Counted from the stretch's first letter, positions 50,229 through 60,500 are shown. The stretch is DNA of 64,000 nt from Anaerolineae bacterium (GCA_023151115.1 JAKLJP010000001.1:124001-188000); one strand, 5' to 3'. The notes: generated from the sequence alone by a model not told the origin. A program made the numbers and translations.

Positions 50229-50894
50229 CTATGTTCTACTTAGCCTCCGCCGTAGCCGTTTGAGTAAATTTTTTTTGACCTGGCTTACAGCCTCAATACT
50301 GGCAAAGAGATCGTGGTGATGTGCCTGGATATCGCGGGGGGGTAGCCCATAGACCCAACTCTCCTCAGCCACCAAGCGTTCGACCTCGGTCTGGATGGTT
50401 TCTCCTAAGGCCTGACGCAACTCGCTTAGGGATAGAGAAAGATCGGCCTCAGTTTCAACGGTTAGGATAAGTCGCTCATCCTCCTCCAAGGGCACAGCCC
50501 ACCTCAAGGCATCAGATTTGCTTTTACGCAGATAATCTTCGATGGCCGACCAGAGACAAGTTTTCAGGTAACCTAAACATCCGTCCAGGCTCTTCAGGTT
50601 GTCGGCTGTCTCCGGCTTTGAGCCAAATTGCCACATACGCGCAAAAGCCCCATTAATAAAAAAAGCCGCTTCCTCATTGGTGTCGGGGAAGCGGCTATAA
50701 CCATACACCCAGGCTGCCACCAGCGTTTGATACTGAGCATAAACAGCTTGCCAGGCGGCTTCATTCCGCTCGGTCAGAGCACGGTGGAATAGCTCAAAGC
50801 AGTAGGTCTCATCAGATTGTTTAGTTTGCCGATAAAGTTCGGCCTCGGCCTGGCAGCGTTCGGCCAATTGGGGTACGGTGAGGAATTTGAGCAT
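50229..50894 (-). CDS. Sigma-70-like (ECF-related) factor, divergent
   Basis: 221 aa from the ATG at 50894 (GGGAAGGG upstream). ETYCFELFHRALTERNEAAWQAVYAQYQTLVAAWVYGYS resembles region 2 of ECF sigma factors (FxxLxxRxxxAxxxLYxxYxxxV). EEAAFFINGAFARMWQFG, then GCLGYLKTCLWSAIEDYLRK continues region 2. Region 4 is weak (LPPRDIQAHHHDLFASIEAVSQVKKNLLKRLRRRL). Such divergent sigma factors accompany zf-HC2 and CHAT genes in Chloroflexota, as far as I recall. It probably controls the surface genes or the CHAT gene. Confidence 0.6.
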   Translation of the reverse strand: MLKFLTVPQLAERCQAEAELYRQTKQSDETYCFELFHRALTERNEAAWQAVYAQYQTLVAAWVYGYSRFPDTNEEAAFFINGAFARMWQFGSKPETADNLKSLDGCLGYLKTCLWSAIEDYLRKSKSDALRWAVPLEEDERLILTVETEADLSLSLSELRQALGETIQTEVERLVAEESWVYGLPPRDIQAHHHDLFASIEAVSQVKKNLLKRLRRRLSRT

Positions 50895-51105
50895 GAGTAC
50901 CCTTCCCCTTGAATGTAGGATAGGCATGGCCCAAAAATGAGCCTCGGCGCGTTCTATGTTGACAGAGGGTGAGATCGATTAATAGTGAGTGGATCAAGTT
51001 GGCACTTGAAATACAAGAAACCGATAAAAGGCCGAGCCTAATTATTGAGCTTTTTCCGTGGCAGTTGCCTACTTTTCTATTATACCATAAAAAGGAGGAA
51101 CTACA

Positions 51106-51825
51106 ATGAAATATCAGGTCAGGTTACAGATCGGCTATGCCGGTATAATGGCAATGGTACTTCTTCTTGCCGGCTACGGTCCATCACCGGAAGTTATCGC
51201 CACTCAGACGGCCACCGCCGCCACGGCCATTGCCGCCGCCTGGACGGTCACTCCTACCCCAACAGCCACGCCTACTTTTACTCCGACTTCGACCCCAACA
51301 TTTACCCCAACCTCAACGCCGACCAATACGCCAACTCCTGTGCCGCCCACCGCCACGCCGACCAACACTGCCACGTCAACCCACACCCCCTCACCGACAC
51401 CAAGCCCCACCAGTACTGCAACCCACACCCCAACTCCCATCCCCCCTACCGCCACGCCAATTCCAACAACAGGCCAAATGAGAGGTCAAGCGTTTTGGAC
51501 AGATACAAACAAGCCAATTGCTAATTTAGAAGTTACATTAACTCTGGGAGAAAGTGAGACCAAAATCACCACCGATACCCAGGGAAAATATGCTTTCACC
51601 GAGTTGCAACCCGGCGCTTATACCCTCAGTGTGATCTGGGAGTTTGGGCAATTCTCAGCTTTGCCTTGCTCTAATTTTTCATTAAAAACCCCGCTAGAGG
51701 GTAGTTGGATGGCCCTGACCGGTACTCAAACAGATGGCGACCACGTTCTAATTGCGATTGGCCCAGAAGCAAAAATTGCAGCGGGAGATAGAGCGGAAGT
51801 CAATCTGGAATTTTCATGCAACTAA
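51106..51825 (+). CDS. Secreted Thr/Pro-rich protein with carboxypeptidase-regulatory-like domain
   Basis: 239 aa, strong AAGGAGG before the ATG. Hydrophobic signal segment [20 protein letters not shown]: the LLLAGY-G site looks like a lipobox in which the Cys is Tyr (TAC), one base away from TGC, so lipidation is lost or the protein is cleaved by a different peptidase. Residues about 48-125 are [21 protein letters not shown] repeats. The last 110 residues form a beta-sandwich ([35 protein letters not shown]). Probably surface-attached. Confidence 0.7.
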   Translation: MKYQVRLQIGYAGIMAMVLLLAGYGPSPEVIATQTATAATAIAAAWTVTPTPTATPTFTPTSTPTFTPTSTPTNTPTPVPPTATPTNTATSTHTPSPTPSPTSTATHTPTPIPPTATPIPTTGQMRGQAFWTDTNKPIANLEVTLTLGESETKITTDTQGKYAFTELQPGAYTLSVIWEFGQFSALPCSNFSLKTPLEGSWMALTGTQTDGDHVLIAIGPEAKIAAGDRAEVNLEFSCN

Positions 51826-52167
51826 ATGAAGTGACAGGCTCGTAGTTGCGACGAGAGGAGCGAAAAATGAATAAATAGGCTCAATATGTGTTTCACTATC
51901 GCTATAGACATGAGGCTAAGAACGTGTTTCTTAAATCACGTCCTATGACAAAATGCGATTGGATGTATGGTAGGGTTGGTTGTGCAATCGGCGGTGGCTT
52001 CAATCCGGCGTTGCCGTCCAATATCAGTTAGCTGGCCTCGACCCAACAACCTTGATGTAAATTGAAGGTAATTCTACAATATCACGTTATTTTATCAATG
52101 AAACTAGACTAAGCGGCCACTGACTAAGCGACCAACTCACTATTTTTCACAGAAAGAAGGGTCAAAG
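51826..52167. other. 342 bp without a gene
   Basis: No coding frame, hairpin or strong promoter that I can support. Moderately AT-rich. RBS AGAAGGG at about 52156 belongs to the next gene. Confidence 0.5.
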
Positions 52168-53946
52168 ATGACACTGGCTACAAGGCTTTTCATCGCTTTA
52201 GGCTTGGGACTAGGGTGGAGCTTGGCTCTCTTCTGGTTCATGGGCAGCCAACCCGTCGCTCGCGCCGCCAACTTCACCGTGACCAAATTCAGCGACAGCA
52301 ACGACGGCGTATGTGACGCCGACTGCTCGCTACGAGAGGCCATCATAGCGGCTAACGCGGCCAACGACCCCGATACTATCACCTTGATAAACGGTACTTA
52401 TGTCCTGACCTTGGTCGGCACAAACGAGAACGCTGCAGCCAGCGGCGACCTGGACATCACCAACCCTCTAACTCTAATCGGGGTTGGGGCTGGTTTGACC
52501 CTGATTGATGGGGGAGGGTTGGATCGGGTACTGCACATTCTCACCGGCTCGGTGGTCATCTCCGGGATGACCATCTATAATGGATCGGTTCTCAATGTTG
52601 GGGGAGGTATTTACAATAGGGCCACACTCACGCTTATCAACACAACTGTCAGTAGCAACACAGCCGGCAGCAACGTAATCAGTAGCGAAGGTGGCGGCAT
52701 TTACAACAATTTTGGTGGAAACGTGACATTGACCAACAGCACCGTTATTAGCAACACAGCCGGTGGCCAGGGCGGCGGCATTTATAACGCTTCTGCAACA
52801 AACGTGACATTGACCAACAGCACCGTCAGCAAAAACACGGCTGGCAGCGATGGTGGCGGCATTGCCACCGCTGGAACCGTGACATTGACCAACAGCGCCA
52901 TCATCGGCAACACGGCCGGTAGCAATACGCCTGGTACGAATGGTGGCGGCATTTACAACAGTTCTGGTGGAAATGTGACATTGACTAATAGCGCCGTCAG
53001 CAGTAACACGGCCCGCAGCAGCGGCGGCGGCATTTACAACGAAACTATTGGAACCATGATATTGACCAATAGCGTCGTCAGCAGCAACACGGCCCAATTC
53101 GGTGCCGATGGCGGTATTTCCAACCTTGGAACCATGAGGTTGACCAATAGTGTCGTCAGCAGCAACGTGGTCAATTTCAGTGGCGGTGGTGGCATTGGCA
53201 ACAGTGGAACCTTAACGTTGGCCAATAGCACCGTCAGCAGCAACACGGCCGGCAGCGACGGCGGCGGCATTCACACCGCTGGAACTGCGACATTGACTAA
53301 CAGCGTCGTCAGCAGCAACACAGCCCGCTTCGGCGTCGGAGGCGGCATTTGGAATGGTACAACCGTGACATTGGCCAACAGCACCGTCAATAGCAACACG
53401 GCTGGCAGCGATGGTGGTGGCCTCTACAATTATGATGGCCCAATGAGCCTGACCAACAGTACCATTAGCGGCAATAAAGTGAATAATAGAGGCGGGGGTA
53501 TCTACGGCTTCGGCAATTTGCTACTGACCCACACTACCGTCGCCAGTAACATCGCCATCGGCGGTGGTGGTGGCATCACAAGTAATGCCACCTCGGCCAG
53601 GTTGAAAAGTAGCCTGATAGCTTATAACGGCGGTGGTAATTGCGGCGGCCCCATTACCTCCAATGGCCACAACCTCTCTAGCGATTCGAGTTGCCCCCTG
53701 ACTGCCAGTGGCGATTTGAACAACACCAACCCCTTGCTCGGCCCCCTTGGGGATTATGGTGGCACTCCAACCCACCCTCTCTTGAACGGTAGCCCAGCCA
53801 TTGACGCCGCCGACCTGGCCACCTGTCTACCCACCGACCAGCGGGGGGTGTCTCGACCGCAGGGCAATGCCTGTGATATTGGAGCGTATGAGGGCGGCAC
53901 ACCGGCCGTGAGAAGGGTTGTCTATTTGCCTTTGATTTTGAAGTAA
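52168..53946 (+). CDS. Secreted CSLREAI beta-helix (PMP-like) protein, YLPLILK end
   Basis: 592 aa. Signal peptide about 1-32 (LFIALGLGLGWSLALFWFMG, ending ARA). GVCDADCSLREAIIAANAAN opens a CSLREAI module (about 45-65). Residues about 130-500 are around 15 units of NSTVSSNTAGSDGGGIYN type, the pattern of parallel beta-helix/PMP-like adhesins. The end is LLNGSPAIDAADLATCLPTD, QRGVSRPQGNACDIGAYEGG, the usual closing of such helices, then RRVVYLPLILK. Probably an extracellular adhesin or polysaccharide-binding protein. The repeats differ enough to look old, with variable unit length. Confidence 0.85.
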   Translation: MTLATRLFIALGLGLGWSLALFWFMGSQPVARAANFTVTKFSDSNDGVCDADCSLREAIIAANAANDPDTITLINGTYVLTLVGTNENAAASGDLDITNPLTLIGVGAGLTLIDGGGLDRVLHILTGSVVISGMTIYNGSVLNVGGGIYNRATLTLINTTVSSNTAGSNVISSEGGGIYNNFGGNVTLTNSTVISNTAGGQGGGIYNASATNVTLTNSTVSKNTAGSDGGGIATAGTVTLTNSAIIGNTAGSNTPGTNGGGIYNSSGGNVTLTNSAVSSNTARSSGGGIYNETIGTMILTNSVVSSNTAQFGADGGISNLGTMRLTNSVVSSNVVNFSGGGGIGNSGTLTLANSTVSSNTAGSDGGGIHTAGTATLTNSVVSSNTARFGVGGGIWNGTTVTLANSTVNSNTAGSDGGGLYNYDGPMSLTNSTISGNKVNNRGGGIYGFGNLLLTHTTVASNIAIGGGGGITSNATSARLKSSLIAYNGGGNCGGPITSNGHNLSSDSSCPLTASGDLNNTNPLLGPLGDYGGTPTHPLLNGSPAIDAADLATCLPTDQRGVSRPQGNACDIGAYEGGTPAVRRVVYLPLILK

Positions 53947-54056
53947 GAACCTAGCAATTTTCTGGGACTAAGCCCAGAAAATAAGGTCCCTACGGGACAG
54001 TTGACACAAAGACGATTTGTAATTATCCATATCAACTACCTGAAAAATGTGAGAAC

Positions 54057-54090
54057 GATCTCCGGTTACCGACCGGAGATCATTTTTTAT
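54057..54090 (+). terminator. Rho-independent terminator (copy 2)
   Basis: GATCTCCGGT (54057-54066), loop TACCG, ACCGGAGATC (54072-54081), then ATTTTTTAT. The stem is two base pairs longer than copy 1 at 34238, because both bases of each added pair differ, which suggests the hairpin is maintained. Confidence 0.8.
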
Positions 54091-54188
54091 GGACTTGTTG
54101 CGGTCGTTAGAGGTGGTTTTGGTGACACCCCGCTTAACAAGATTTTTATCGCTTGATTAACGTGCCATACGCACAAGGAGATGTGAAT

Positions 54189-54881
54189 ATGAGCAGGAAT
54201 AGCCACGAGCACAACAAGAGGAATCTCGACCAACTCTCAAAAGCATCTACTCCGGCCACGAATGGGGTTCATCCACCGCAAACCCCAGGGGGTTACAGAG
54301 CCTATGTCGTCAAATCAACCTCGACCAACGGCCATGGCCCGGTTGCTTCGGACGCCTCTGAAGGTATCGCCGCCAAGAGACGACCGCAGAAACAAAAGAC
54401 CATACCCGCTCACATGCACAACAGTGAATACTACGTCAAGGAGATCATCAAGCGCCTGGAGAAAATCTACTCCCTGACCGGGGCCCGGCCCTCACTTATC
54501 TTTGACGATTGGCTCAGTATTGCCGAAGCAACATTGGCGGCTTTGCCGAACCAGGTTAAGGCGGTTGGCGCGACCGGTTGGTTTGCCGAAGATTCGCTCG
54601 AGGTAAAAGCTGTATTTGATGGGGTGCGAGCACGCTATCAAAACACCTATAATCCGGAAAGCGCCACCGTCGTTTGGGAATGCTTTGGCGAAGCGTTTAG
54701 CCTGCTATTGGAAAGCTCAGAAGAATTGTCGTTATGGGGTAGAGGGAGTGACGAGCCCGGATATTCCGGTCCAGATATTTTGGGCGCGGTCTACCTCAAG
54801 TACGCTTCTTACGATCCCTCCTGGGCTGCGCAGTATTTCACTCCGTGGGACGTGGAGGCCAAGTTTTCGGCTGGTCTTTGA
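54189..54881 (+). CDS. Shortened island-family protein (copy 2)
   Basis: 230 aa from the ATG at 54189 (AAGGAGATG upstream). Nearly identical to 34373 with scattered substitutions (EHNKRN for KRNKRN, EDSLEVKAVF for EDPPEVKAIF), and ending in the same region (WDVEAKFSAGL). Many changes are silent or conservative, so the copy may still be under selection. It is the only island-type gene inside the surface-protein region. Confidence 0.6.
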   Translation: MSRNSHEHNKRNLDQLSKASTPATNGVHPPQTPGGYRAYVVKSTSTNGHGPVASDASEGIAAKRRPQKQKTIPAHMHNSEYYVKEIIKRLEKIYSLTGARPSLIFDDWLSIAEATLAALPNQVKAVGATGWFAEDSLEVKAVFDGVRARYQNTYNPESATVVWECFGEAFSLLLESSEELSLWGRGSDEPGYSGPDILGAVYLKYASYDPSWAAQYFTPWDVEAKFSAGL

Positions 54882-55356
54882 TGAGTTAGATCTCCTGTTG
54901 AACCAGGAATATAACCTCCTTGATTGATCCTGCAAGGGGTACTGTACAATATCTTTGTGACTCTGATTGATCGCCTATATTGTGATAGGGCCGATTAGAC
55001 TTATGCAAACTTGTTCCAGGTAAAGCCAAAACTGGAGTCAGGTAGGAGTCAAAGGTAGCCAAAATTACCCTCAGTTTACGCTTGAGCCAGGGTGTAAGAC
55101 GTTGTTGGCACTGAGCTGCATAATCATCATAGCATATAATGTTGCGCTGTAATATTAGTGGCCCTGAGCATTCCCAGCAAATCGAATGCAGTAAGTAACC
55201 TCTTTTTCGCCCAGTTGAGTCGTATTGCCGCTCCCCCAGTCGCCGCAGCCCCGGCAGATCCTTTCATCTACATTGCCAAAGCCCTTGAACTCGTGATCAG
55301 CAAGCAAGGTTAGTTAGTAGTACAGTCAGTGGACTAATACCTTGAGTTTACTGCCC
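54882..55356. other. Gene-poor segment with a plus-strand coding remnant
   Basis: The first 230 bp are the non-coding tail of the duplication. After it, a plus-strand frame (about 55159-55314) without a clear RBS reads ALSIPSKSNAVSNLFFAQLS, then RIAAPPVAAAPADPFIYIAK, ending ALELVISKQG. It may be a small gene starting with GTG or a remnant; not recognised. Confidence 0.35.
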
Positions 55357-55641
55357 TCAACGCAGGATCAGAGGCAGGTATACTGTACGGCTGCCGGGTG
55401 TTGTGCTACTGCTGTCAGTTCCAATCCACACTCCACCATGTAAGGTATAGTCTCCACCGCTAAGGGCAGACCCACCATCCGGTAGGTCTTGGCTGATGGT
55501 CAGCAAATAAACACCACCCCTACTTTCTCCATCGTGACTCGCAACCCTACCGAGGAGCCGATAATTTCCCTGGGCCGCGACCATTAGGGTCAGGAGAAGA
55601 AAGAACATCAGCATGATGAGCAAGAATGGGATTGGTTTCAT
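55357..55641 (-). CDS. Small secreted protein with YLPLILR end
   Basis: 94 aa from the ATG at 55641 (GGAGAC upstream), overlapping the end of the 55653 gene's downstream side only by spacing of 11 bp. Signal peptide FLLIMLMFFLLLTLMVAAQG at about 5-24, then NYRLLGRVASHDGESRGG and SGGDYTLHGGVWIG, a short beta-rich segment typical of the last residues of larger exported proteins, and the end SRTVYLPLILR. It is almost only a signal peptide plus the YLP tail, useful for testing what the tail does. Confidence 0.65.
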   Translation of the reverse strand: MKPIPFLLIMLMFFLLLTLMVAAQGNYRLLGRVASHDGESRGGVYLLTISQDLPDGGSALSGGDYTLHGGVWIGTDSSSTTPGSRTVYLPLILR

Positions 55642-55652
55642 CGTCTCCTTCA

Positions 55653-57485
55653 TCAGAACCACCTTTTAGACCGGTTTGGCAGATTGCTTCGCCAACCGGC
55701 CCAGGCCAGCCCCAGGCCACCCAGGAGAAACAACACCGGTGACAGCGGCGCTGGGTTTGGCGCGGTGCTGCCTGCCGCTTCCAGCACGGCCAGACGGGTA
55801 TCTAACTCGTCTAACTTCTGGCGCAAAGCAGCGTTTTCTGCCTCCAACTCTTGGGAGCGCCGGTACAAGCCCTGGATTGCAGCCAGCGCGACCCCGTCGC
55901 TATCCACGGTGCTAATGTGCCGCTCATCCTCGCCTAGCCCGAAAGCAGCGTAAAAATCCTGGGCCATCGGCCCCAGATGTTGAATAGCCGGCCCTTGCGC
56001 CCGGTAGTTCCAGGTGGTGATGGGTATGTCGGCGAGCCTTTCCAGGATGTCTTGAACATTTACCGGGGTGAAGTTCTCCTTGGCCGCCCGGTCAGAGGCG
56101 TTGGTCCAGACGCCGCCGCTGCTTAAATACGCATCCGTAGACGTATTGATGAAGCGTCCGGCCGGAATAGCCGGGGAACTGGTCGTGCCAAACCAGAGAC
56201 CACCCCCGGCCCGCACAATGAACTGGTTGCTGCCACCAGAGATGATGGGACTGTCTGTGCTATCGGCCCAGATGAACGTACCGGTGTGATTGGCTTGGGC
56301 GCGATAACCGGCGGCGAAGCTCCAATCGCCCTGGGCCGTGTTGAACTGGCCGCCGGGTACGGTGGCTGAAACGCCGCTGGCTGTATTGTTGTTGCCCCCG
56401 CCGACTGTAGCGCCGTGACCATTGACCAGGTTATCAATACCCCCGCCGATCGTACTATAGATGCCGCTGGCCGTATTTTGGCCTCCCCCACCAATCGTGG
56501 CAGCCCCGCCATCTGCCGTGTTGTTTCTGCCGCCGGCTATGGTTGCATCCCCGGCAGCGATGTTGAACGATCCCCCGCCGATGGTGGCAAAATCGGCCCC
56601 CGCCCTATTTTGATGTCCCCCGGCCACGGTCGCTGCCCAGCCGCCGGCCAGATTGTAGTCGCCGCCGCCGACGGTAGCGTAGGGTTTATCCGAGGTGGTC
56701 CCGGCTCCGTCGCCGGCCCGGTTGTTGTAGCCGCCGCTGACCGTGCCGTAATCATCGGTGACTTTTTGATTGAAAAAGCCACCGGCCCCTCCACCGCCAA
56801 TGGTGGCTCCCGTGGCTCCCGGCGTAACCCAGTTGCTCTCCGCGCCGCCGATGAGGTTGGGCGTGCCGTCGCTGGGCAGCAGCCGCAGGGCGGGCGTATT
56901 GTTGACGACCAGGGTCAGGGTAGTGGTATTGGTAGTGCCCAGTATAGCGCTGCCAGGAGTTAAGCCGCCATTCCCGCCTACTTTCCAGTAGAGCGGGTCA
57001 TGGGTATGGTCGCTGCGGGCGGCGGAGACGGCGCTGCCGGAACCGGCCAGAGGAATGGTCCGGGCATACAGGGCATAGGGCGCCGGCGTAAGCGGCTGGC
57101 GCGGGCTGAGGGTGGTATAGGCCCCACTTCCGCTTGGGCAGCGCACGGCGACCTCCAGCCAGCGGGCCTCACCGGCAAAGGCGCTGCCGCCAAAGTCCAG
57201 GCTGACCGTAAACAGGCCATTAGTTACATTGGTGTCGCTTTTCGCCTCGGTCGGGCCGATCTGGCCGCCGCTACCGGCCAGGGAGTCCCACAGGCTGAAC
57301 TGGAAATCACACCGGGCATTGACCGGGCCGGCCCCATCGGCCAGTTGTCCCTGGTAAGTAAAAGCAGTTCCCAGCACCGTTTGCGACCCGACGGGGTTGG
57401 GGGCTGGCCCCTGGGCTTGCATTGTCCTCACGCTCAGGAGTAAGGCCGCGATGGCCATGAAAATTGAAATCCGCTTGTGTTTCAT
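55653..57485 (-). CDS. YadA-like head protein with S74 chaperone domain and C-terminal anchor
   Basis: 610 aa. Signal peptide about 1-24. A tail-fibre-like N-terminal domain follows (FTYQGQLADGAGPVNARCDF, PRQPLTPAPYALYA). Residues about 215-395 contain repeats of ATIGGGxxNxASGxxA type, as in YadA heads and phage fibre stalks. Next comes WTNASDRAAKENFTPVNVQD, ILERLADIPITTWNYR, HLGPMAQDFYAAFGLGEDER, a Peptidase_S74 (endosialidase-type) intramolecular chaperone with the conserved SDR-KENxxP start. A coiled coil follows (QELEAENAALRQKLDELDTR), then a C-terminal hydrophobic helix SPVLFLLGGLGLAWAGW and basic end. Likely a self-assembling trimer attached to the membrane. Confidence 0.85.
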   Translation of the reverse strand: MKHKRISIFMAIAALLLSVRTMQAQGPAPNPVGSQTVLGTAFTYQGQLADGAGPVNARCDFQFSLWDSLAGSGGQIGPTEAKSDTNVTNGLFTVSLDFGGSAFAGEARWLEVAVRCPSGSGAYTTLSPRQPLTPAPYALYARTIPLAGSGSAVSAARSDHTHDPLYWKVGGNGGLTPGSAILGTTNTTTLTLVVNNTPALRLLPSDGTPNLIGGAESNWVTPGATGATIGGGGAGGFFNQKVTDDYGTVSGGYNNRAGDGAGTTSDKPYATVGGGDYNLAGGWAATVAGGHQNRAGADFATIGGGSFNIAAGDATIAGGRNNTADGGAATIGGGGQNTASGIYSTIGGGIDNLVNGHGATVGGGNNNTASGVSATVPGGQFNTAQGDWSFAAGYRAQANHTGTFIWADSTDSPIISGGSNQFIVRAGGGLWFGTTSSPAIPAGRFINTSTDAYLSSGGVWTNASDRAAKENFTPVNVQDILERLADIPITTWNYRAQGPAIQHLGPMAQDFYAAFGLGEDERHISTVDSDGVALAAIQGLYRRSQELEAENAALRQKLDELDTRLAVLEAAGSTAPNPAPLSPVLFLLGGLGLAWAGWRSNLPNRSKRWF

Positions 57486-57586
57486 AAGAACCTCCTATCC
57501 GATGTTCTGAACGATCCTGATTCATCGAGTTGATTTTGTGGCCTGGCGCAGAACCGGACCACAGTATGCCAATGTTGCCGTTATAG

Positions 57587-60500
57587 CTAATACCGATCTG
57601 CGTTCATTTGATACCAACGCTCTCTGATATTAGGGTTGTTACTGTTTGGGGTCCATTCTAATGATTCACGAGCATCGCTGGCACTTTCAATACCTACCTC
57701 GATTGTTTTCTTCACTGCCTCGGTGGGTATAAGTTCTACTGACTGAGGAACATGTTCAAAGGCACGCCCAAGGGCCCTTGCCCAATCACGTGGGTCAGGT
57801 GATTTCCAAGCCTCATATGTGTCAAGAGCTTCGTCACGCCATTTCTCGAGCTTCTCAAGTTTTCCATACCCCTCTTTTAGGCGATCGATTGGTGGGATTC
57901 TCTTTGTAATCGCATCAGGTATTTTCTTAAGCTTATCCAATAACTTGCGGGCGCGTTGGTCCCAGGTCTTAGGGGGACACTCCGTACTTTCAAGACCCCA
58001 AGGATCTACCAAGTTAATTGGATCATCGTCGCCGTAATTGTAGAGGTTACTCGTCTGGTTACTGAATCCAATCGGATCCTTCGCCGTCCACCTTCCTATC
58101 TCCGCATCGTAATCCCGCGCGCCAAAGCGCACCAAACCTGTGTCGGTATCGTACAGACCGCCCGCGAAGCCGAAGGGTTGGAAGCCGGGGTTGGTATCGG
58201 TCAGGACCCGGCCAAAGGCGTCGTAATCCATACGTTGAGCGACTTGCCCCGTGGCGGTATTGACCACCAGGCGCGGGCTGCCCAGGTGGTCGAGGAGGAG
58301 GCGATAGGTGACGCCGTTCTTGACCATATAATCCGGCACATTGATCCGGGTGGCGTAGACAAAGCGGCTGACCAGGCTGCCCGCGCCGTCAAACTCGGCG
58401 GCCGGGCGAAGGTTGCCTTCGTAGAGAAAGCCCTGCACCAGCGTGCCATTCACCCGCTTGCCGATGCGCCGGTTCTGCCCATCCACCAGGTAGCTGATTT
58501 GGTCGCCATTGGGCAGGGTCACGGCCATGAGGTTGCCCAGTTCGTCGTACTGATAGACCGTGGTCTGCCCGGCGGCGGTTTTGCTCTGTAACTCGCCGTT
58601 GGCGGTGTAGCTGTAGACGGCGCTGCCATACTGCAGCAGGCGGTCCTGGGCGTCATAAGTTCCGGCTACTGTCCCGCCGGGGCCGGTAAAGCTCAGGCGG
58701 TTGCCGTTGCTGTCGTAGCTGTAGGCGGCGTTGCTGCCGCCGTTTTGGGTCACGCCGGTCAGCCGGCCGGCCAGGTCGTAACTGTAGCCGAAGGCCGTCG
58801 TCACCCCGCTGATGGTCTCGGTCATAACGGTAATGCGGCCCAGGCGGTCGCGGCCGTACTGGGTCTGGAACAGGGGGGAGCTATTGTAGGCGGCGTTGTA
58901 GCCGGTCGGCTCGGCAAAGCTGTTGTAATTCCAGGCATCGGTCAGGCTACCTAATGTACTGCCGGTCAGCAGGCCGTTTTGAGGACTGCGGCTCAGGCTC
59001 AACGCCCCGGCCCCGGTCAGCAGGCTGTCCGGGTCGTACTGGAAGGCGATGGTATTGGCCCCATTGACGCTGCTGCTCGCCAGGCGGAAGTTGTTGTCGT
59101 AGCTGTAGCTAACGCTGCCGCTGATCGGCCCGGTCCAACTCTGGCCGGTCAACAGTGAACCATCGTAACTGTAGGCCAGGTCCAGGCCACCGGGGGCGCT
59201 GATGCCGGTAAAATTGCCGCTGGTAGGGTGGTAGCTGTAATTGAATGCGCCGCGAGCAAGGGTCAGACTGCTCACCCGGCCGGCGCTGTCGTAGCCCAGG
59301 CTGGCGGTCTGCCCATCCGGGCGGGTCAGTTGGGTCAACTGCCGGTCGAGGTTGTAGCTGTAACCGGTTCCGTCCGGCCCGGCGACGACATCCGGCGGGG
59401 TATAGCTCGCCGGCAGGTCAACCGGGGTGTAGGTAAAGGTATGGGCCGGCCGCCCCGGCGGGGTCAGGCTGGTCAGGTTGCCGTTGGCGTCGTAGCCGTA
59501 GCCGATCAGCCGGCCATCCGGTAAAGTTTGCTGGATAACCCGCCCGGCGGCGTCGTAGCTGAAGCTGACGGTGCGACTCAAGGGGTCGGTCAGGCCGGCC
59601 AGGTAGCCCTGGCTGTTGTAAGTGAAGAAAACGGTGCGCGTTTCGCCGCCCGTCCCCTGGCTGGCGCTGGCCAGGCGGCCGCGCGAGTCGTAGGTAAAGG
59701 TAGCCGGGGCCAGCCCGGCCGCCTGGGTCTGGAGCGGCCGGCCGAGGGAGTCAATGATGGCCGTGCTCAACCGCCCCGCCGGGGTGGTCTCGGTGAAGGT
59801 ACGGCTGGCGGCATGGTAGAGACTGGTGTAGGTCCGGCCGTTGAGCACGACGTTTTGGGTCAGGCTGACCAGGCTGAAGGGGTTGTTGGCATTGTTCAAC
59901 GTGGCGGTACGGGTAGCGGCCAGGGAGACTTGCAGCCCGCCCGGCGTGGAGATGACCGCCGTCGTAGCCAGGGGAACCAGCATACCCCAGCGTGGGTCCG
60001 GGCCAAGCAGCAGCGAGGTGGCGCTGCCGTCGGGAAAGGTACGGCTGCGGCTGCCATCGGTCCCTTTATCATAGGTTGACTGTAAGCCGCCGGGCCAGGT
60101 GTTGAGGCGTTCCTGCCCGTCGAGGCTGCTGCCGGTTACCTGGTAGGTGGTCGTCCGGCCCAGGGCGGTGCTCAGGTTGACGGCATACCTTTGCCTGCTT
60201 CCGCTGCGGGCCAGGGCCATGAAGCCGCCGGCCGGGTCATTATCCCGGATCAGCCGGCCCGCCTCATCGTAGGTAAAGGTGGAGGTCTGGCCGCGGGGGT
60301 TGGTGAAGCCGGTCAGCAGGCCGTCGTTGGTGTAGGTCAGATGGAAACTTTCGCCGGCCGGGTTGGTGATCCTTTGCAGGTAGCCGTCGCCGTTCAGGGC
60401 CAGGGTGGTGCGCTGGCCGTACGGCCCAACGATGGCCGCCGGCTTGCCGTTGGCGTCACGCTCGACGGTGGTGATGTTGCCGTTGGCGTCGGTGACGGCG

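Larger units (their letters stand above)
54043..55113 (+). repeat. Copy 2 of the ~1.07-kb duplicated segment
   Basis: Direct copy of 34227-35297, 19.8 kb away, here inserted among surface genes. It begins near the GAAAAATG before the terminator and ends near GTTGTTGGCACTGAGC. I see no inverted repeats or target duplication at its ends. Confidence 0.8.
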
